A DNA stretch of 64,000 bases from Siphonodentalium dalli (taxonomy: Eukaryota > Mollusca > Scaphopoda > Gadilida > Siphonodentaliidae). The translations under genes were made by a program, and so were the position numbers. The DNA lies in assembly GCA_032622095.1 (NCBI GenBank), contig CP136062.1:50917349-50981348 (forward strand). Reading direction: 5' to 3'. The notes below the pieces were generated by a model. That model was not told the origin of the DNA. It was given only the letters and a program-made list of their open reading frames with translations, and made no database searches. This document shows positions 43,699 through 54,345 of this stretch, piece by piece. Every line of letters starts with the position of its first letter. Within the stretch, counting starts at the first letter, position 1.

Positions 43699-44200
43699 TA
43701 CATGTAGGTGAGATGGGAAGGTCCACTTAATTTTGAACCCCCAGATCACATATCAAATATATGCCACAGTGTATACCATTTGAAAGAGGAAGCTCCAAAA
43801 CACTGTATTTTCAACTTACTCGATTTAATAAACTGTGAACATGTTGTTTTTGTTGAGTTACATGTATGACGTCAGTTCTATCATCAAGTTTCTGCACAAA
43901 GTCTATTATTGTCAATGGAAGGGGAATAACTCTATATATTTAGATACCGGGTATACATTTATTCCCCTTCCATTGAAAATAAAACGGGGGAAATTATTTT
44001 ATGATTTCAGCTATTTTCTATTACTCTGTGTAGTCCAGGAGATATTGGTCGACCTCTGCACCCCCCCCCCCCCCCCCCCCCCAGGACTCAACTTCACCCC
44101 ACTAATTGTCTTCCTTAAGGTCTCCTCTAATTTTGTTCACTTGTTAACAAGAAAAAAAAGTGGTCGCAGAGACTCCAGACAATATGGCGCCCATCGTGAC
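43699..44200. other. No gene; long C homopolymer
   Basis: A run of more than 20 C lies at about 44060-44082. The frame at 43835-44215 reads through it and has no family. Confidence 0.45.
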
Positions 44201-45230
44201 GGCCATTTGTTTTAAATGCACCAGGTCTCTTTGATCGCCATTATAGTAAAGATGATATCACACGCAGCCTTGTTTTCCGCTCGATTCGTTATGCTAATAT
44301 ACAACCCTTACAAATTAGCCAAAAATCCGACACCAGAATCCAATATGGCGGCCAAAATGTGAAAATATGCTATTTGTCTGACTTGTTACCACCTTTCGTT
44401 TGTCTCTGTGGGAAAATGTTGGCATCTTTGCATCATGTTATACATTTATCATATAGAGGAGTCATTGGCGACCACACAGGGACCATAATATACATTCATT
44501 GCGGGATAATTTTGTCCGATATCACGTTTTCCCAAATGCCGGTATAATAGGTCAAAGCCGAATCTCCGTTAATAACGCGATGTAATGTTTCGAATCAATG
44601 AATGTTATTGCTATTATAACAACACCCATGCATATATATGTGCAGCAGATACTCGAGCTAGGATTCCTCTTATACCTGAGTTGAGGAATATTTACCCAAA
44701 TCCAAGAAGGCGGCCAAAATGGCCACCAGAAATAAAAAATCACCCGAAAATTGCTGATTTTAACATCAGTGAGCATTATTGTCATGAAAACTCTGCACCT
44801 GCTTACTATTGTGAGTTGGGAACACTTAGGCGAAGAACGTTCCTTGTACCATATCCAAATAAAAGTCCCACAAATCCAAAATGGCGCCCACAATGGCAGA
44901 CAGATTTTGAAAAATCACCGAAATTCCCTCATATTCACATCATTGGGCACTATTGTCGAGAGAACTCCACCCATGCTTACAGTTGAGTTGGAAATACTGA
45001 GGTGAAGTAATTACATTACATCTCATGCAAGAAATTGTTTTCCAAATCGAAGATGGCGGCCATTCCTTTACTTTCTTATGATGGGCGTTATTGTTTTCGC
45101 GATTTCTATCCACCATTACATGTTGATATGCAATATTGACATGAAGTATTCATTAGGGTTTGGCAATTGATACCCACAGCCAAGATCGCTGCTAAATTGG
45201 CGGCTAGAAATTGAAACTTTTTGTCATAAT
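44201..45230 (+). repeat. Degenerate tandem repeat of about 172 bp with AAGATGGCGGCC
   Basis: Units around 44605, 44775 and 44948 share ATTATTGTCATGAAAACTC-type, CATGCTTACAGTTGAGTTG-type and AAATGGCGGCC words. The overlapping frames (44552-45005) follow the unit rather than a protein. Confidence 0.6.
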
Positions 45231-45590
45231 ATCGGTATGTATGGACGAAACTGTACATAAACCTGATCTACTAGTTCAACTTAAAGGTATCTAAACGCAT
45301 AACATAGCTCGTATCCTTCTGGAAAGATGAAAAACCACAATTAATATCGCGATGTGGTATTTCGAAATCCATTCTCCACTTAGCACCGATAATGGCCGTA
45401 AGCGTAGGTGCGCCGAATAGTTATATCAGAAAGATTGTATTTCCACATCCATTTCGAAGCCTTTCTGATTCAACTACGTACATTTTTGTCTGGATAATAC
45501 TATGCTAGCCTCCCTCAAAACAGTCGGATAGACTAAAGGATAATGTCTTTATAGCATGAATGTATGCGTTTTTTGTTATCCTCTCCCAGG
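45231..45590. other. No gene recognised
   Basis: Apparently single-copy sequence preceding two coding-like blocks. Nothing can be supported in it. Confidence 0.4.
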
Positions 45591-45755
45591 GTTAGTGTCA
45601 GTATGTGGGCGGTATTATTCAAGAAAATGTCAGGAACTGTGGTGCATTTATTTCACTATGTATTTAAAGAACAATTTACAGTCTCGATGGCAATGGCTGT
45701 GGACGTTGGGGAACGCGACCTTTATGATCATATAGCTTTATATACATGTATATAA
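45591..45755 (+). CDS. Coding-like block 1, unrecognised
   Basis: It is preceded by a CCTCTCCCAG acceptor-like sequence. The frame reads VSVSMWAVLFKKMSGTVVHL, then FTVSMAMAVDVGERDLYDHI, then stops after ALYTCI. The hydrophobic and helical look suggests a real exon, but I cannot name a family. No donor fits the next block without a stop. Confidence 0.3.
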   Translation, partial: VSVSMWAVLFKKMSGTVVHLFHYVFKEQFTVSMAMAVDVGERDLYDHIALYTCI

Positions 45756-45787
45756 CTTTAGAATATAGTAGTTAATGTCTCATGCAG

Positions 45788-45932
45788 GAAAATGGTCGCA
45801 ATGGTGATGTTACCAAGAAATCACTTGGTGTACCAACGTTTGTTGAACTGAATGCAAGAGCTCATCAACGTAACATTCCTCTGGATGGTCTTCGAGTTGA
45901 ACATTTCACCCTTTTGTTGATGGCATTTGTAC
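45788..45932 (+). CDS. Coding-like block 2, cut by a retroelement
   Basis: After a CTCATGCAG acceptor-like site the frame reads KKSLGVPTFVELNARAHQRN, then IPLDGLRVEHFTLLLMAFV. It enters the repeat of the DIRS-order element at 45933. Codon choice looks coding. The same frame is open again beyond the far end of the retroelement (49882 onward). The family is not recognised. Confidence 0.35.
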
Positions 45933-46023
45933 GTCTTCACGACACTCCCAGCATAATGGGAAAACAATAACACGAACACTAGTTCAGTGGTTTTAGTATG
46001 CGCTGGGCGCGGTCCCAACTATA
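45933..46023 (-). repeat. Split repeat B2
   Basis: It starts GTCTTCACGACACTCCCAGC and ends GGTCCCAACTATA. It matches B1 except for a few bases around AAAACAATAACACG. Confidence 0.85.
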
Positions 46024-46973
46024 TTTATTCATATGAAATGAAATATTATAATATCGTAATTTATATACATCATGTATACTACCGTGTATATAATTCAAAC
46101 TGAATTATCTTATATACATCTATGGAATGAATGATCACCCGTGTATTCTTATATATTTTTTCCATTTATCCCAAACAAATTTTGAAAACTCTGATAACAC
46201 AATTTAGCGATTGAGAACATCGCATCCATCGGAAAAAAGAACACCCTTCGTAAACCGGGGAGCCGCTCAGGTAAAACCGGAAACATCTTTTTTGGTCATC
46301 TCTTTTTATGACATCTTTTATGGCCATCTTTTAATTTATGACTTCTTTTATTGGTGCCCGGAACCCTGCATCCGAAACGATGCTACCAATCGGTCTCCGG
46401 GTTTTGGAGTCGGAGTCCTCCACCCCTTTTTCCGATGAATTTTGTCAAAATTTGACAGGCATTATAAATGAGCCCAAATGCTAATAAAACTGATGAACTT
46501 TTAAATTTGTTCGACAAAATGTGTTCAACAACCTAACTCCAAAATTTTTCAAACTCTGCATTATCGTACAATTTACTTAATTCAATTTGAGCGTTCACGG
46601 CCCTGAAAAAACAATCACGTGTATATGAATACGACATCTGTACTGCTTTAACAAACATATATACACTGTCTCAACAAACATATATACATATCTGATTATC
46701 GTCCGCGCTATACACGAATATGTGATGCCACATATGCACTCGAGTAGAATCCTACGATTCATAAGAATCCTACGATTCGATATTTAATATCATGTCTCGT
46801 GCTTCTCGTTGCGAACAATGGTAAATATTGCATCAAAACATCCTGGCATACACAATGTACAAGCATATATACGATTCATAATTATCTTGCAAGGTTTAAA
46901 TCAAAATTTCTGGATGCATTATGCCATATGATTTGTTTCTTCAACAATCTACTGAAATGCATTTAAACAGCTT
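46024..46973 (-). other. Stretch between B2 and A2
   Basis: In related elements A2 and B2 are nearly adjacent. These 950 bp may be a later insertion or part of the element. No reading frame or terminal repeat is recognised. TTTTATGACATCTTTTATGG-type words near 46300-46350 form a short degenerate repeat. Confidence 0.45.
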
Positions 46974-47190
46974 TTTAACAGGCGACCGACCCTTAAGAGC
47001 GCGTTCACTAGAATGACCTGAAAACATTCGGTCCTGCATAACACGGACCAACACAACTCAGTTGTTTAACGAGTAATCACTCGGAAACGTCCGGACAATC
47101 AGCCGGATTACTACTCGACATGCCTTTCGAACAAGCTTTCCATTAACCTTCATCTGCCGTGAAGACAGCAATTTTCCTCTATACGCTGTA
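46974..47190 (-). repeat. Split repeat A2
   Basis: 217 bp, nearly identical to A1 (49665-49881), from TTTAACAGGCGACCGACCC to TATACGCTGTA. Confidence 0.9.
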
Positions 47191-47206
47191 ACGCGAAAAA
47201 TCATAT

Positions 47207-47292
47207 GTCTTCACGACACTCCCGGCATAATGGGAAAACACGAACACTAGTTCAGTGGTTTTAGTATGCGCTGGGCGCGGTCCCAACTATAG
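47207..47292 (-). repeat. Split repeat B1
   Basis: 86 bp matching B2, separated from A2 by 16 bp. It follows the recombinase by about 190 bp. Confidence 0.88.
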
Positions 47293-47479
47293 AGTCAAAA
47301 AGAAGTGGAAATTTATGCTCGTAACAAATCATCTTTTTATAGATAGTTACATGAAGACAATTCCAATAGATACGAATTCAATTCAAAATACCGATGTACA
47401 TGTGTATGCAAAGTGATAATACATTTCACCAAACTAAGCTCCCGAATATGTTTACAACCTTATATATAATACCACCGCT

Positions 47480-48335
47480 TTATAACTGCAAACTCTTTGT
47501 GACTCTCAATCTCGAGTCAATAGAATCTTGGACATAGACGTCCTTTGCGGATTCTGATCGCCAACGACCATGCCTTTTAAATAGGCGATCTGGCAATCCT
47601 GAGTTCGCTACAACCGTGGCACCACCTGCTCTAAGTGAATGAACGCCAATATTGACGTTTGCGTCTACGCTTTTTATGCGACTTTTGATACATTCACGAA
47701 CTCTTGTGTAACTCAAAGGCCTATTTTGAAAAATAAGCTTCGATACTCCACCAGAATTAACTAGAGGCCTGAAAATATATTCACATGGCAAAAACACACC
47801 TGCTAATTAAACATATCTCAACAACATATTGTAAGGGCATGCACTAGTGTTGCCTTTAGCAATCAAAACTTCATCTCCATTTCTAAACTGATCAGTTTTA
47901 CTTTTTTCAATACGAAGTTTGATGAAATCTTCTTCAAACTCTATATTTGACATTTTTTAGATGAATGAATTCGTCAAATCTCAAAAATCCAGCAAAAGCC
48001 AAAACACACATTGCTAAATCCCTAACTACAAGCAAATTGACACTAAACTTGAACTGATCACAAAGCGTAATTAACATTTCAGACGAAATGGGATCTTTTC
48101 TAACCACCGCCGGCTTATTGTGCCTTTTTGCTGAAGCTACTATATTTGTAACATATGAATTAGAAGTAGGATCAGGCTTATTACATAAACCGTGCATCCA
48201 TTTTATTCCACATACTGCCGATTCAACTGAACTGTAAGTCATACATATGTCCAAAAGATGTGTGAGGTATAAGGCTACATGTACTGGTGAAGCTGGTAAC
48301 GCACTCCCACCATGCGTCGCCACGAAAGCCTTCCA
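47480..48335 (-). pseudogene. Tyrosine recombinase of the DIRS-order element (broken)
   Basis: The N-terminal part (48335 to about 47960) has SALPASPVHVALYLTHLLDI, which fits the SAM-like DNA-binding region, then GFLRFDEF with the first catalytic Arg. The C-terminal part has GVHSLRAGGATVVANSGLPD with the H-x-x-R box, then KRHGRW and a Tyr in DVYV. The frame changes at an A run (47953-47958), and an in-frame stop lies at 47807-47809, so it cannot make a full enzyme. In intact relatives it inserts a circular DNA copy. It follows directly on the RT remnant, without the RNase H expected in between. Confidence 0.85.
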
Positions 48336-48730
48336 ACGATTTCGTCAACACTGTAGCTACCTGCGATTCCGTCATCCAAAAACATGATTAGACGGATCCC
48401 TTGTGATCTCCAGTATTTAAACAATTCACGCATTACTTTAGAAAAAACTAATCCGGCCGAACATAAACCGAATGGCAAAACGTTAAAAACGTAATATTTA
48501 ACCCGTTTTTCGCCCTTGTTGTCTTCCAAAAACCAACTGAATCCGAGATAATCTCGCTGACTGTCAACTATAGACAGATGATGATAAGCACTTCGAATGT
48601 CAAACGATATTAAAAAATCGCCTTTCTTGAATAGAGTACATGCTACGTATGCATCTTCATAACGGAAGTGTTGTTTGTAAACAAATAGATTAATGTGTCT
48701 ACAATCCAAAACCAAACGCTTTTTCCCTTT
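48336..48730 (-). pseudogene. Reverse transcriptase remnant, DIRS type
   Basis: It follows an in-frame TGA (48731-48733) that splits it from the upstream frame. Motifs in order: LVLDCRHINLFVYKQHFRYE, then KGDFLISFDIRSAYHHLSI, then LPFGLCSAG, then YWRSQGIRLIMFLDDGIAG with the catalytic Asp pair. The coding homology ends at VDEIVGR. There the sequence switches to the recombinase frame through a short shared word (near 48333-48342). The thumb and RNase H parts are missing. Confidence 0.88.
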
Positions 48731-49663
48731 TCAATTTATTGCGACTGTTAAAGGATTAACCACATATGGTGGGGCTTCAACTTCTGTGATACAGCCTTTG
48801 CTTAAAAGCTTTTGAATTTCATCTCCAACAAAATCATGATCTTCCCTCGCTGATTTGTTGTTTTTCAAAATGATTCCACTGGGCTTGGATACAAAAGGAA
48901 TGACATAACCCGAATCAATTATTGACAGAATTTCTGAACTTGCCCCAATTTTCCGCCAATATACTTTGGCGCGGTTTAACCCTCCCACTGGGGTAATAAC
49001 CTCAATTTTTGGTGGCAATACGATTTGCTCTGGTTTAGAACGATTAAGGTCGTCCTTTCTCAATTCAAATGAAAATTTATAAGTATTAAAACTACTTATC
49101 TGATTAGCAGCATAACCATGCACGGCAGCCATCCGGTTCCTCGCTTCCGGGCACTGTGCCCTGTAATGTCCTTGCTTATTGCAAGCAAAACATAACCCTC
49201 TCACGGCCGTGTCTCTAGATGACCCATGACCGGCTGACAACGGCAATACATAAGGTGCCATCTTTGGACCAACAAAGCGTCTTGAAGATTTGCTCTTCTT
49301 TGCTTTTGCGGTTGACTTAACCTTCTCCGACCATTCGACAGCCGCCACTGACGCCCTCAATCGTTTCTCGTCATCAGAATCAGCTTCGTGGAACTTTTCC
49401 AGCACTTTTGTTCCATGTGAATATTGGTCCTTGTTTCCATCCCTCTTGAATTCGTGGGACTCTGTCCTTAAACTTTCTATCTTTGACAAATGAACATTCG
49501 AAATTTCCTTCTGACTCTCCTGCATCGATGCCTTGAAATTTCCCAGCTCCGACGTTAGAAGTGTCCGTAAATCGGACAACAAACCAGCTTGACTGGCTTT
49601 GCACGTTTCCTCGACCTGCGATTTTATGAAAGCTTGGATCTGAATAGTCTGTGGTTCCGACAT
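48731..49663 (-). CDS. Gag-like protein running into the start of RT
   Basis: The likely start is ATG at 49661-49663, just inside repeat A1, giving MSEPQTIQIQAFIKSQVEET. Upstream in-frame Met codons lie within the repeat. A coiled, charged region (residues about 20-110) is followed by a CCHC knuckle, CFACNKQGHYRAQCP, typical of nucleocapsid. The last 70 residues (DEIQKLLSKGCITEVEAPPY, VVNPLTV) are the beginning of RT, so gag and RT share a frame here. It ends at TGA 48731-48733, probably a decay mutation rather than a programmed stop. Confidence 0.8.
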   Translation of the reverse strand: MSEPQTIQIQAFIKSQVEETCKASQAGLLSDLRTLLTSELGNFKASMQESQKEISNVHLSKIESLRTESHEFKRDGNKDQYSHGTKVLEKFHEADSDDEKRLRASVAAVEWSEKVKSTAKAKKSKSSRRFVGPKMAPYVLPLSAGHGSSRDTAVRGLCFACNKQGHYRAQCPEARNRMAAVHGYAANQISSFNTYKFSFELRKDDLNRSKPEQIVLPPKIEVITPVGGLNRAKVYWRKIGASSEILSIIDSGYVIPFVSKPSGIILKNNKSAREDHDFVGDEIQKLLSKGCITEVEAPPYVVNPLTVAIN

Positions 49664-49664
49664 A

Positions 49665-49881
49665 TTTAACAGGCGACCGACCCTTAAGAGCGCGTTCACT
49701 AGAATGACCTGAAAACATTCGGTCCTGCATAACACGGACCAACACAACTCAGTTGTTTAACGAGTAATCACTCGGAAACGTCCGGACAATCAGCCGGATT
49801 ACTACTCGACATGCCTGTCGAACAAGCTTTCCATTAACCTTCATCTGCCGTGAAGACAGCAATTTTCCTCTATACTCTGTA
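49665..49881 (-). repeat. Split repeat A1 (5' end of the element)
   Basis: Direct copy of A2. Outer end TACAGAGTATAGAGG on the minus strand. The gag ATG lies two bases beyond its inner end. Confidence 0.9.
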
Positions 49882-50080
49882 CAAGCAAAAACTTATTGTT
49901 GTGCATTTTTAATGATAAGAGCGATGCTAATTTCATCCAGCGAGTTAAATTTAAAACAAAAAGTCGTGAATTGTTTTCTATGGCTGCCCTTTTTTGTTGA
50001 TAATTACAAGGCATGTGTGTGTCGAAATAAAGTTTTAAGTTCGAAGAGATTTAGAATGGGGATAACAGAGTGGTGTTTTG
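49882..50080 (+). other. Right flank of the retroelement; open frame
   Basis: Beginning with the GTAC at the junction, a plus-strand frame stays open to the hAT element. It includes KQKVVNCFLWLPFFVDNYKA. It could be the continuation of the block at 45788-45932 in the empty site, or chance. Confidence 0.3.
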
Positions 50081-51451
50081 TAGAGCTGAAACGGTTAGAC
50101 GGTTAACCGGTTAGCATCCGGTTAGCGACGTAACCGGTTAGAAAAAAATGAACCGGACGTAACCGCATCCCGTTGTCAGTTGAATGTGAACGTGAATAAT
50201 CCTCAAAATATTAGGTTAAATGATGCAAAACTAATACTAAATCCTGTGTCACCGATAGTAGAGTGCAATGCAAGCATTAATTGGTACACGCGGTAGTATC
50301 AGATACTTAGTAGCAATTCTCGAACTGCCTGGAAGTGTCGGCGACCTTCAATCAATTCCGACCCTTTGAAGTTTTCTTCCGACAAAAGCACGTGTGCAGT
50401 CACTGTGTATCAATTCTGAATGAACACAAGGAAGTGACAACGTAAAAGTGACGTTGTGTGGCAATGCGTGCTTTCGTAACTTAATAGTTAATACTGCACG
50501 AAGCAACATGGATTCAAATTGGAACCACACCACGACATACTATATATAAAACTGTTTTACAGTGGGGTTTATACAAACTATGTAAGTCGACAAAGTTTGA
50601 AGATTGAGATCAGCTGCACAATGTCTTCACTCTTCCTGTTCTTCCTCCGTGTTGTGATTTAATATGATCAATTCAATTGAGTGACTCAAACAGACATCGT
50701 AGTTGAAGCAACCCAAAACTTCTTCAATAATCTTCCCTTTTATCAAGGAAATTGATGCTCCATGCTACTCTGTAACTGGTTGTGCCTGTGGGACTAATTA
50801 ACACTCAATTTGGCAGTAATTGCTATATGTTAAGTGATTGCATACTAAAACCGAAACCGAAATGTAAATTATATAACCTCCCAACACTTGTGTCCGCTAT
50901 CATGATACCGACGAATAGCTCGAATACTGAATAGGACTGCGAGTCTGACCTAACTGACCTTCCTTTTTGTTCTCTAGTTATTACTTTCTTGTCTTTATAT
51001 ATAATGCATTGGAGGATATACCAATGATGATAATGATATATTACAGATCTTTAATATATAGTTTTGTTACTCGTTTTACCAATACCCATACTATTTTACT
51101 CGTTTTACCAATACCCATACTATTTTACTCGTTTTACAAATGCCCAAACATATGCTGATCACGGCAAATAAACGATCTCTCCTGCCATTCACAAATTTAA
51201 CTTGCTCATTCCCCATCACGAGAGCCAGCAAAAGAACAAGGAATGCGTGTTTTTGAATATCGTTAAATGTCGTGAATAAGGTCTTTATTTCAGCTACTAC
51301 TTCTCACCTAGGTTTGTCCCTGGAGCATGGCATAATGTCGACATAATTAGTGTGAGAGAAGTCCGCTAGATATTTAGCGGTTAACCGGTTGAAATCCGGT
51401 TAACCCCGATGGTTAACCGGTTAGAAGAATGGGTCAACCGTTTCAGCTCTA
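50081..51451. mobile_element. hAT-like element with 8-bp target duplication
   Basis: GTGTTTTG occurs at 50073-50080 and 51452-51459. Termini are TAGAGCTGAAACGGTT and its complement. Subterminal repeats of AACCGGTTA and CCGGTTAACC occur at both ends. The 1.37-kb interior shows no transposase, only three copies of ATTTTACTCGTTTTACCAAT at 51072-51140. Confidence 0.87.
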
Positions 51452-51579
51452 GTGTTTTGTCATTTTGGAAAGGTACAGGGCGAATATACTGTGGCAAATA
51501 CCCGTTAATGGGCTCCAGCTCTGCCGTAGCTCATTAACTAATTATCCCCTAATTGAATCATTGAGGTCTCAGTCTTCAG

Positions 51580-52792
51580 TAGATCATGCCATGAATCTCT
51601 ACTCTCCATGACTACCCCTGCAGAGATCATATTCAACCAGTACAAAACCTGGGAAGTGTTTAGTTTTATGACCCTTCTGACAGGGAACTTTATAACATTG
51701 AATTAGGCAGAGAATATATCTCATTACTAATATTTGTTCCTCAATAATCTACTTCACAGTAGTGGGTCGTCCCAGCTCGAGATTACATGCTTTTTTGTGA
51801 CTTTTTTTTTAGTCGATATCGCAATAAACATTGAATTAATTACCTTGGTGAAATTCCATGATAAGCTATGCAAAGCAAAATTGCTCACAAAGTCACTTAA
51901 ATCGTGCAACATTGAGTTCGGACCTTCACCTACAGTGAACTACAGTACATTATTAAGGAACAGGTAGTAACTAAGAAATATGTTGCCTGCACTGTTTTTT
52001 TCAATGTTAGGCCAAAACAAATTGAATGCGTGTTTCCCGTAACCCGACCGACCGTCCGTCATCAAAACCCCCCGACCCAAGTTCATTTTATTGGTCTTAA
52101 ATAAAAAAAATCATTCTATAAACCGACCGCACTGTTAACCAAACTGTGTACGCGTGGTTCCATGTTATCTGATTCACCTCGCAAGATAAAATGATATCTT
52201 TGATATATTTATATATTTTTCGCAAAGCCACAACGTCACTCTTCAAACGGAAAGTCAAATTACGACCGGACGCTATACCGGAAGATCACGAGTTATCGTT
52301 CCTCTTCGCTGACCGGAAGCACGTGCTTGTGTTGATATGGAGTATTTTTAACATGGATGTTCTCCGAGGTTGATTCGAACCGAAATTCGAACACGGGAAC
52401 AAGTTCTTTTCAATTCCCATGTGCATAATTCACGACTGCTGTGGCAAAAAAACCCGCATTTTAAAGATAATAGAAAGCTGTTTTATATGTTTCCCCCCAA
52501 TATATCAGTTTTATCACCAATTTGTTGGTTGCTCTGGGTCATTGTATGGTGTTTGATGGTGGTTAGGCATGGCCCACACAAGACCATAAAAAATTCAAAT
52601 GAAAAAATAAAATAAAATGAAAAGCCTACCGCCCGCCCCTATTTTTTTTGGGCTCGTTACGGGAAACACGCATTCAATTTGTTTTGGCCTTATAAACTTC
52701 CCTGTCACAACATCAAAAGGTTCCTAGGTTTTGAACTGGTGGAATATGATTTCTACGGGCATAGCTGGAGTAAAGATTCATGGCATGATCCA
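51580..52792. mobile_element. Foldback element (TAGATCATGCC termini), interrupted copy
   Basis: AGTCTTCAG at 51571-51579 and 52793-52801 is a 9-bp flanking duplication. Arms share CATGAATCTCTACTC, CAGTACAAAACCT and CTGACAGGGAACTTTATAA. The right arm is split by the element at 52010-52689. An uninterrupted relative is at 60072-60590. The 9-bp duplication hints at the Mutator superfamily. Confidence 0.78.
52010..52689. mobile_element. Harbinger-like element nested in the foldback
   Basis: TTA at 52007-52009 and 52690-52692 flanks GGCCAAAACAAATTGAATGC and its complement. 3-bp TTA duplications and GG-type ends fit PIF/Harbinger. Next come CGTGTTTCCCGTAAC and GGGCTCGTTACGGG arms. The frames at 52191-52615 have no transposase motif. 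Confidence 0.82.
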
Positions 52793-52859
52793 AGTCTTCA
52801 GAGGGAGAGCATTCTATTTTTTATATAGCCACATTTTATGAACTCATTCATATTCCTCT

Positions 52860-54345
52860 GCGCCTATTCCAAGAATAGGGTGGGCTACAGTCTTATTGTC
52901 ATTTTCTCTAAAACACTTTAAATCCATGTGCATAGATGTCTCCATGCTTCAGTGTTAATGACACTTTCTATAAAACACATTAATTCCATGTGCATATATG
53001 TCTCCGTGCTACAGTGTTAATGACACTTTCTCTAAAAATAAATTCCATGTACATAGATGTCTTCGTGCTACAGTGTTAATGACACTTTCTCTAAGACACA
53101 TGAATTCCATGTGCATGGATGTCTCCGTGCTACAGTGTTAATGACACTTCTCTAAACAATTTGAGTCCATGTACATAGATTTCTCAGTGGATATTTGGTG
53201 AGCTTTAGTGTTAACGACATTTTCTTATTAAACACATAAATTCCATGTATACAGATTTCTCGGTGGATATTGGGTGAGCTATAGTGTTAATGACAATTTC
53301 TCTAAACACATAAATTCCATGTAGATACATGTAGATTTCTCGGTGGATATTGGGTGAGCTATAGTGTTGATGACAGTTTCTCTGAAACACATGAATTCCA
53401 TGTACATACAAGGTAGATGTCTCTGTATTACAGTGTTAATGACACTTTCTCTAAAACACATGAATTCCATGTGCATATATGTCTCCGTGCTACAGTGTTA
53501 ATGACACTTTCTCTAAAAATAAATTCCATGTACATAGATGTCTTCGTGCTACAGTGTTAATGACACTTTCTCTAAGACACATGAATTCCATGTGCATGGA
53601 TGTCTCCGTGCTACAGTGTTAATGACACTTCTCTAAACAATTTGAGTCCATGTACATAGATTTCTCAGTGGATATTTGGTGAGCTTTAGTGTTAACGACA
53701 TTTTCTTATTAAACACATAAATTCCATGTATACAGATTTCTCGGTGGATATTGGGTGAGCTATAGTGTTAATGACAATTTCTCTAAACACATAAATTCCA
53801 TGTAGATACATGTAGATTTCTCGGTGGATATTGGGTGAGCTATAGTGTTGATGACAGTTTCTCTGAAACACATGAATTCCATGTACATACAAGGTAGATG
53901 TCTCTGTATTACAGTGTTAATGACACTTTCTCTAAAACACATGAATTCCATGTGCATAGATATCTCCGTGCTACAGTGTTAATGACACTTCTCTAAACAC
54001 TTTGAGTCCATGTATTTATCTAAACACATGAATTCCATGTACAGTACATAGATTTCTCGGTTGGGTGAGCTTTTGTGTTAAGGACAATATTTCTCTAAAA
54101 CACATGAATTCAATTTACACAGATTTTTTGGTGGATATCCGGTGAGCTATAGTGTTAATGACAATTTCTCTAAACACATGAATTCCATGTGCATACATGT
54201 ACATGTAGATTTCTCGGTGGATACTGGTGAGCTTTTGTGTTAATGACAATTTCTCTAAACACACGAATTTCCATGTACATAGATATCTCGGTGGATATTG
54301 GGTGAGCTCTAAAACACATCCGAAGTCCATCTACATAGCTGTGTC
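52860..54345 (+). repeat. Tandem array of about 64-bp units
   Basis: The unit has TTCCATGTACATAGATGTCT, GTGCTACAGTGTTAATGACA and CTTTCTCTAAAACACATGAA. About 22 units are present. A subset instead has GGTGGATATTGGGTGAGCTA. Minus frames such as 53211-53411 repeat the unit (MYVHGIHVF and so on) and are not genes. Confidence 0.88.
52983..53944 (+). repeat. 481-bp higher-order duplication within the array
   Basis: Bases 52983-53463 and 53464-53944 are almost identical copies of a block of seven to eight monomers. This was seen both in the DNA and in minus-strand frames repeating with an offset of exactly 481. Confidence 0.88.

Larger units (their letters stand above)
45933..49881 (-). mobile_element. 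Decayed DIRS-order retrotransposon with split direct repeats
   Basis: Read on the minus strand, the order is A1, gag/RT, tyrosine recombinase, B1, A2, a 950-bp stretch, B2. Split direct repeats of this kind (A1-ORFs-B1-A2-B2) mark the Ngaro/PAT branch. LTRs and a DDE integrase are absent. The coding region has one in-frame stop before the RT, loss of the RNase H region, and a frameshift and a stop in the recombinase. GTAC sits at both outer junctions, consistent with the lack of a long target duplication in this order. Confidence 0.82.

Noticed and set aside
44552-45005. Overlapping frames with repeated HYC and WRP words
   Set aside because: They track a 172-bp tandem repeat with AAATGGCGGCC.
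53211-53957. Repeated peptide frames (MYVHGIHVF type)
   Set aside because: Translations of a 64-bp satellite unit; identical frames recur at a 481-bp offset.
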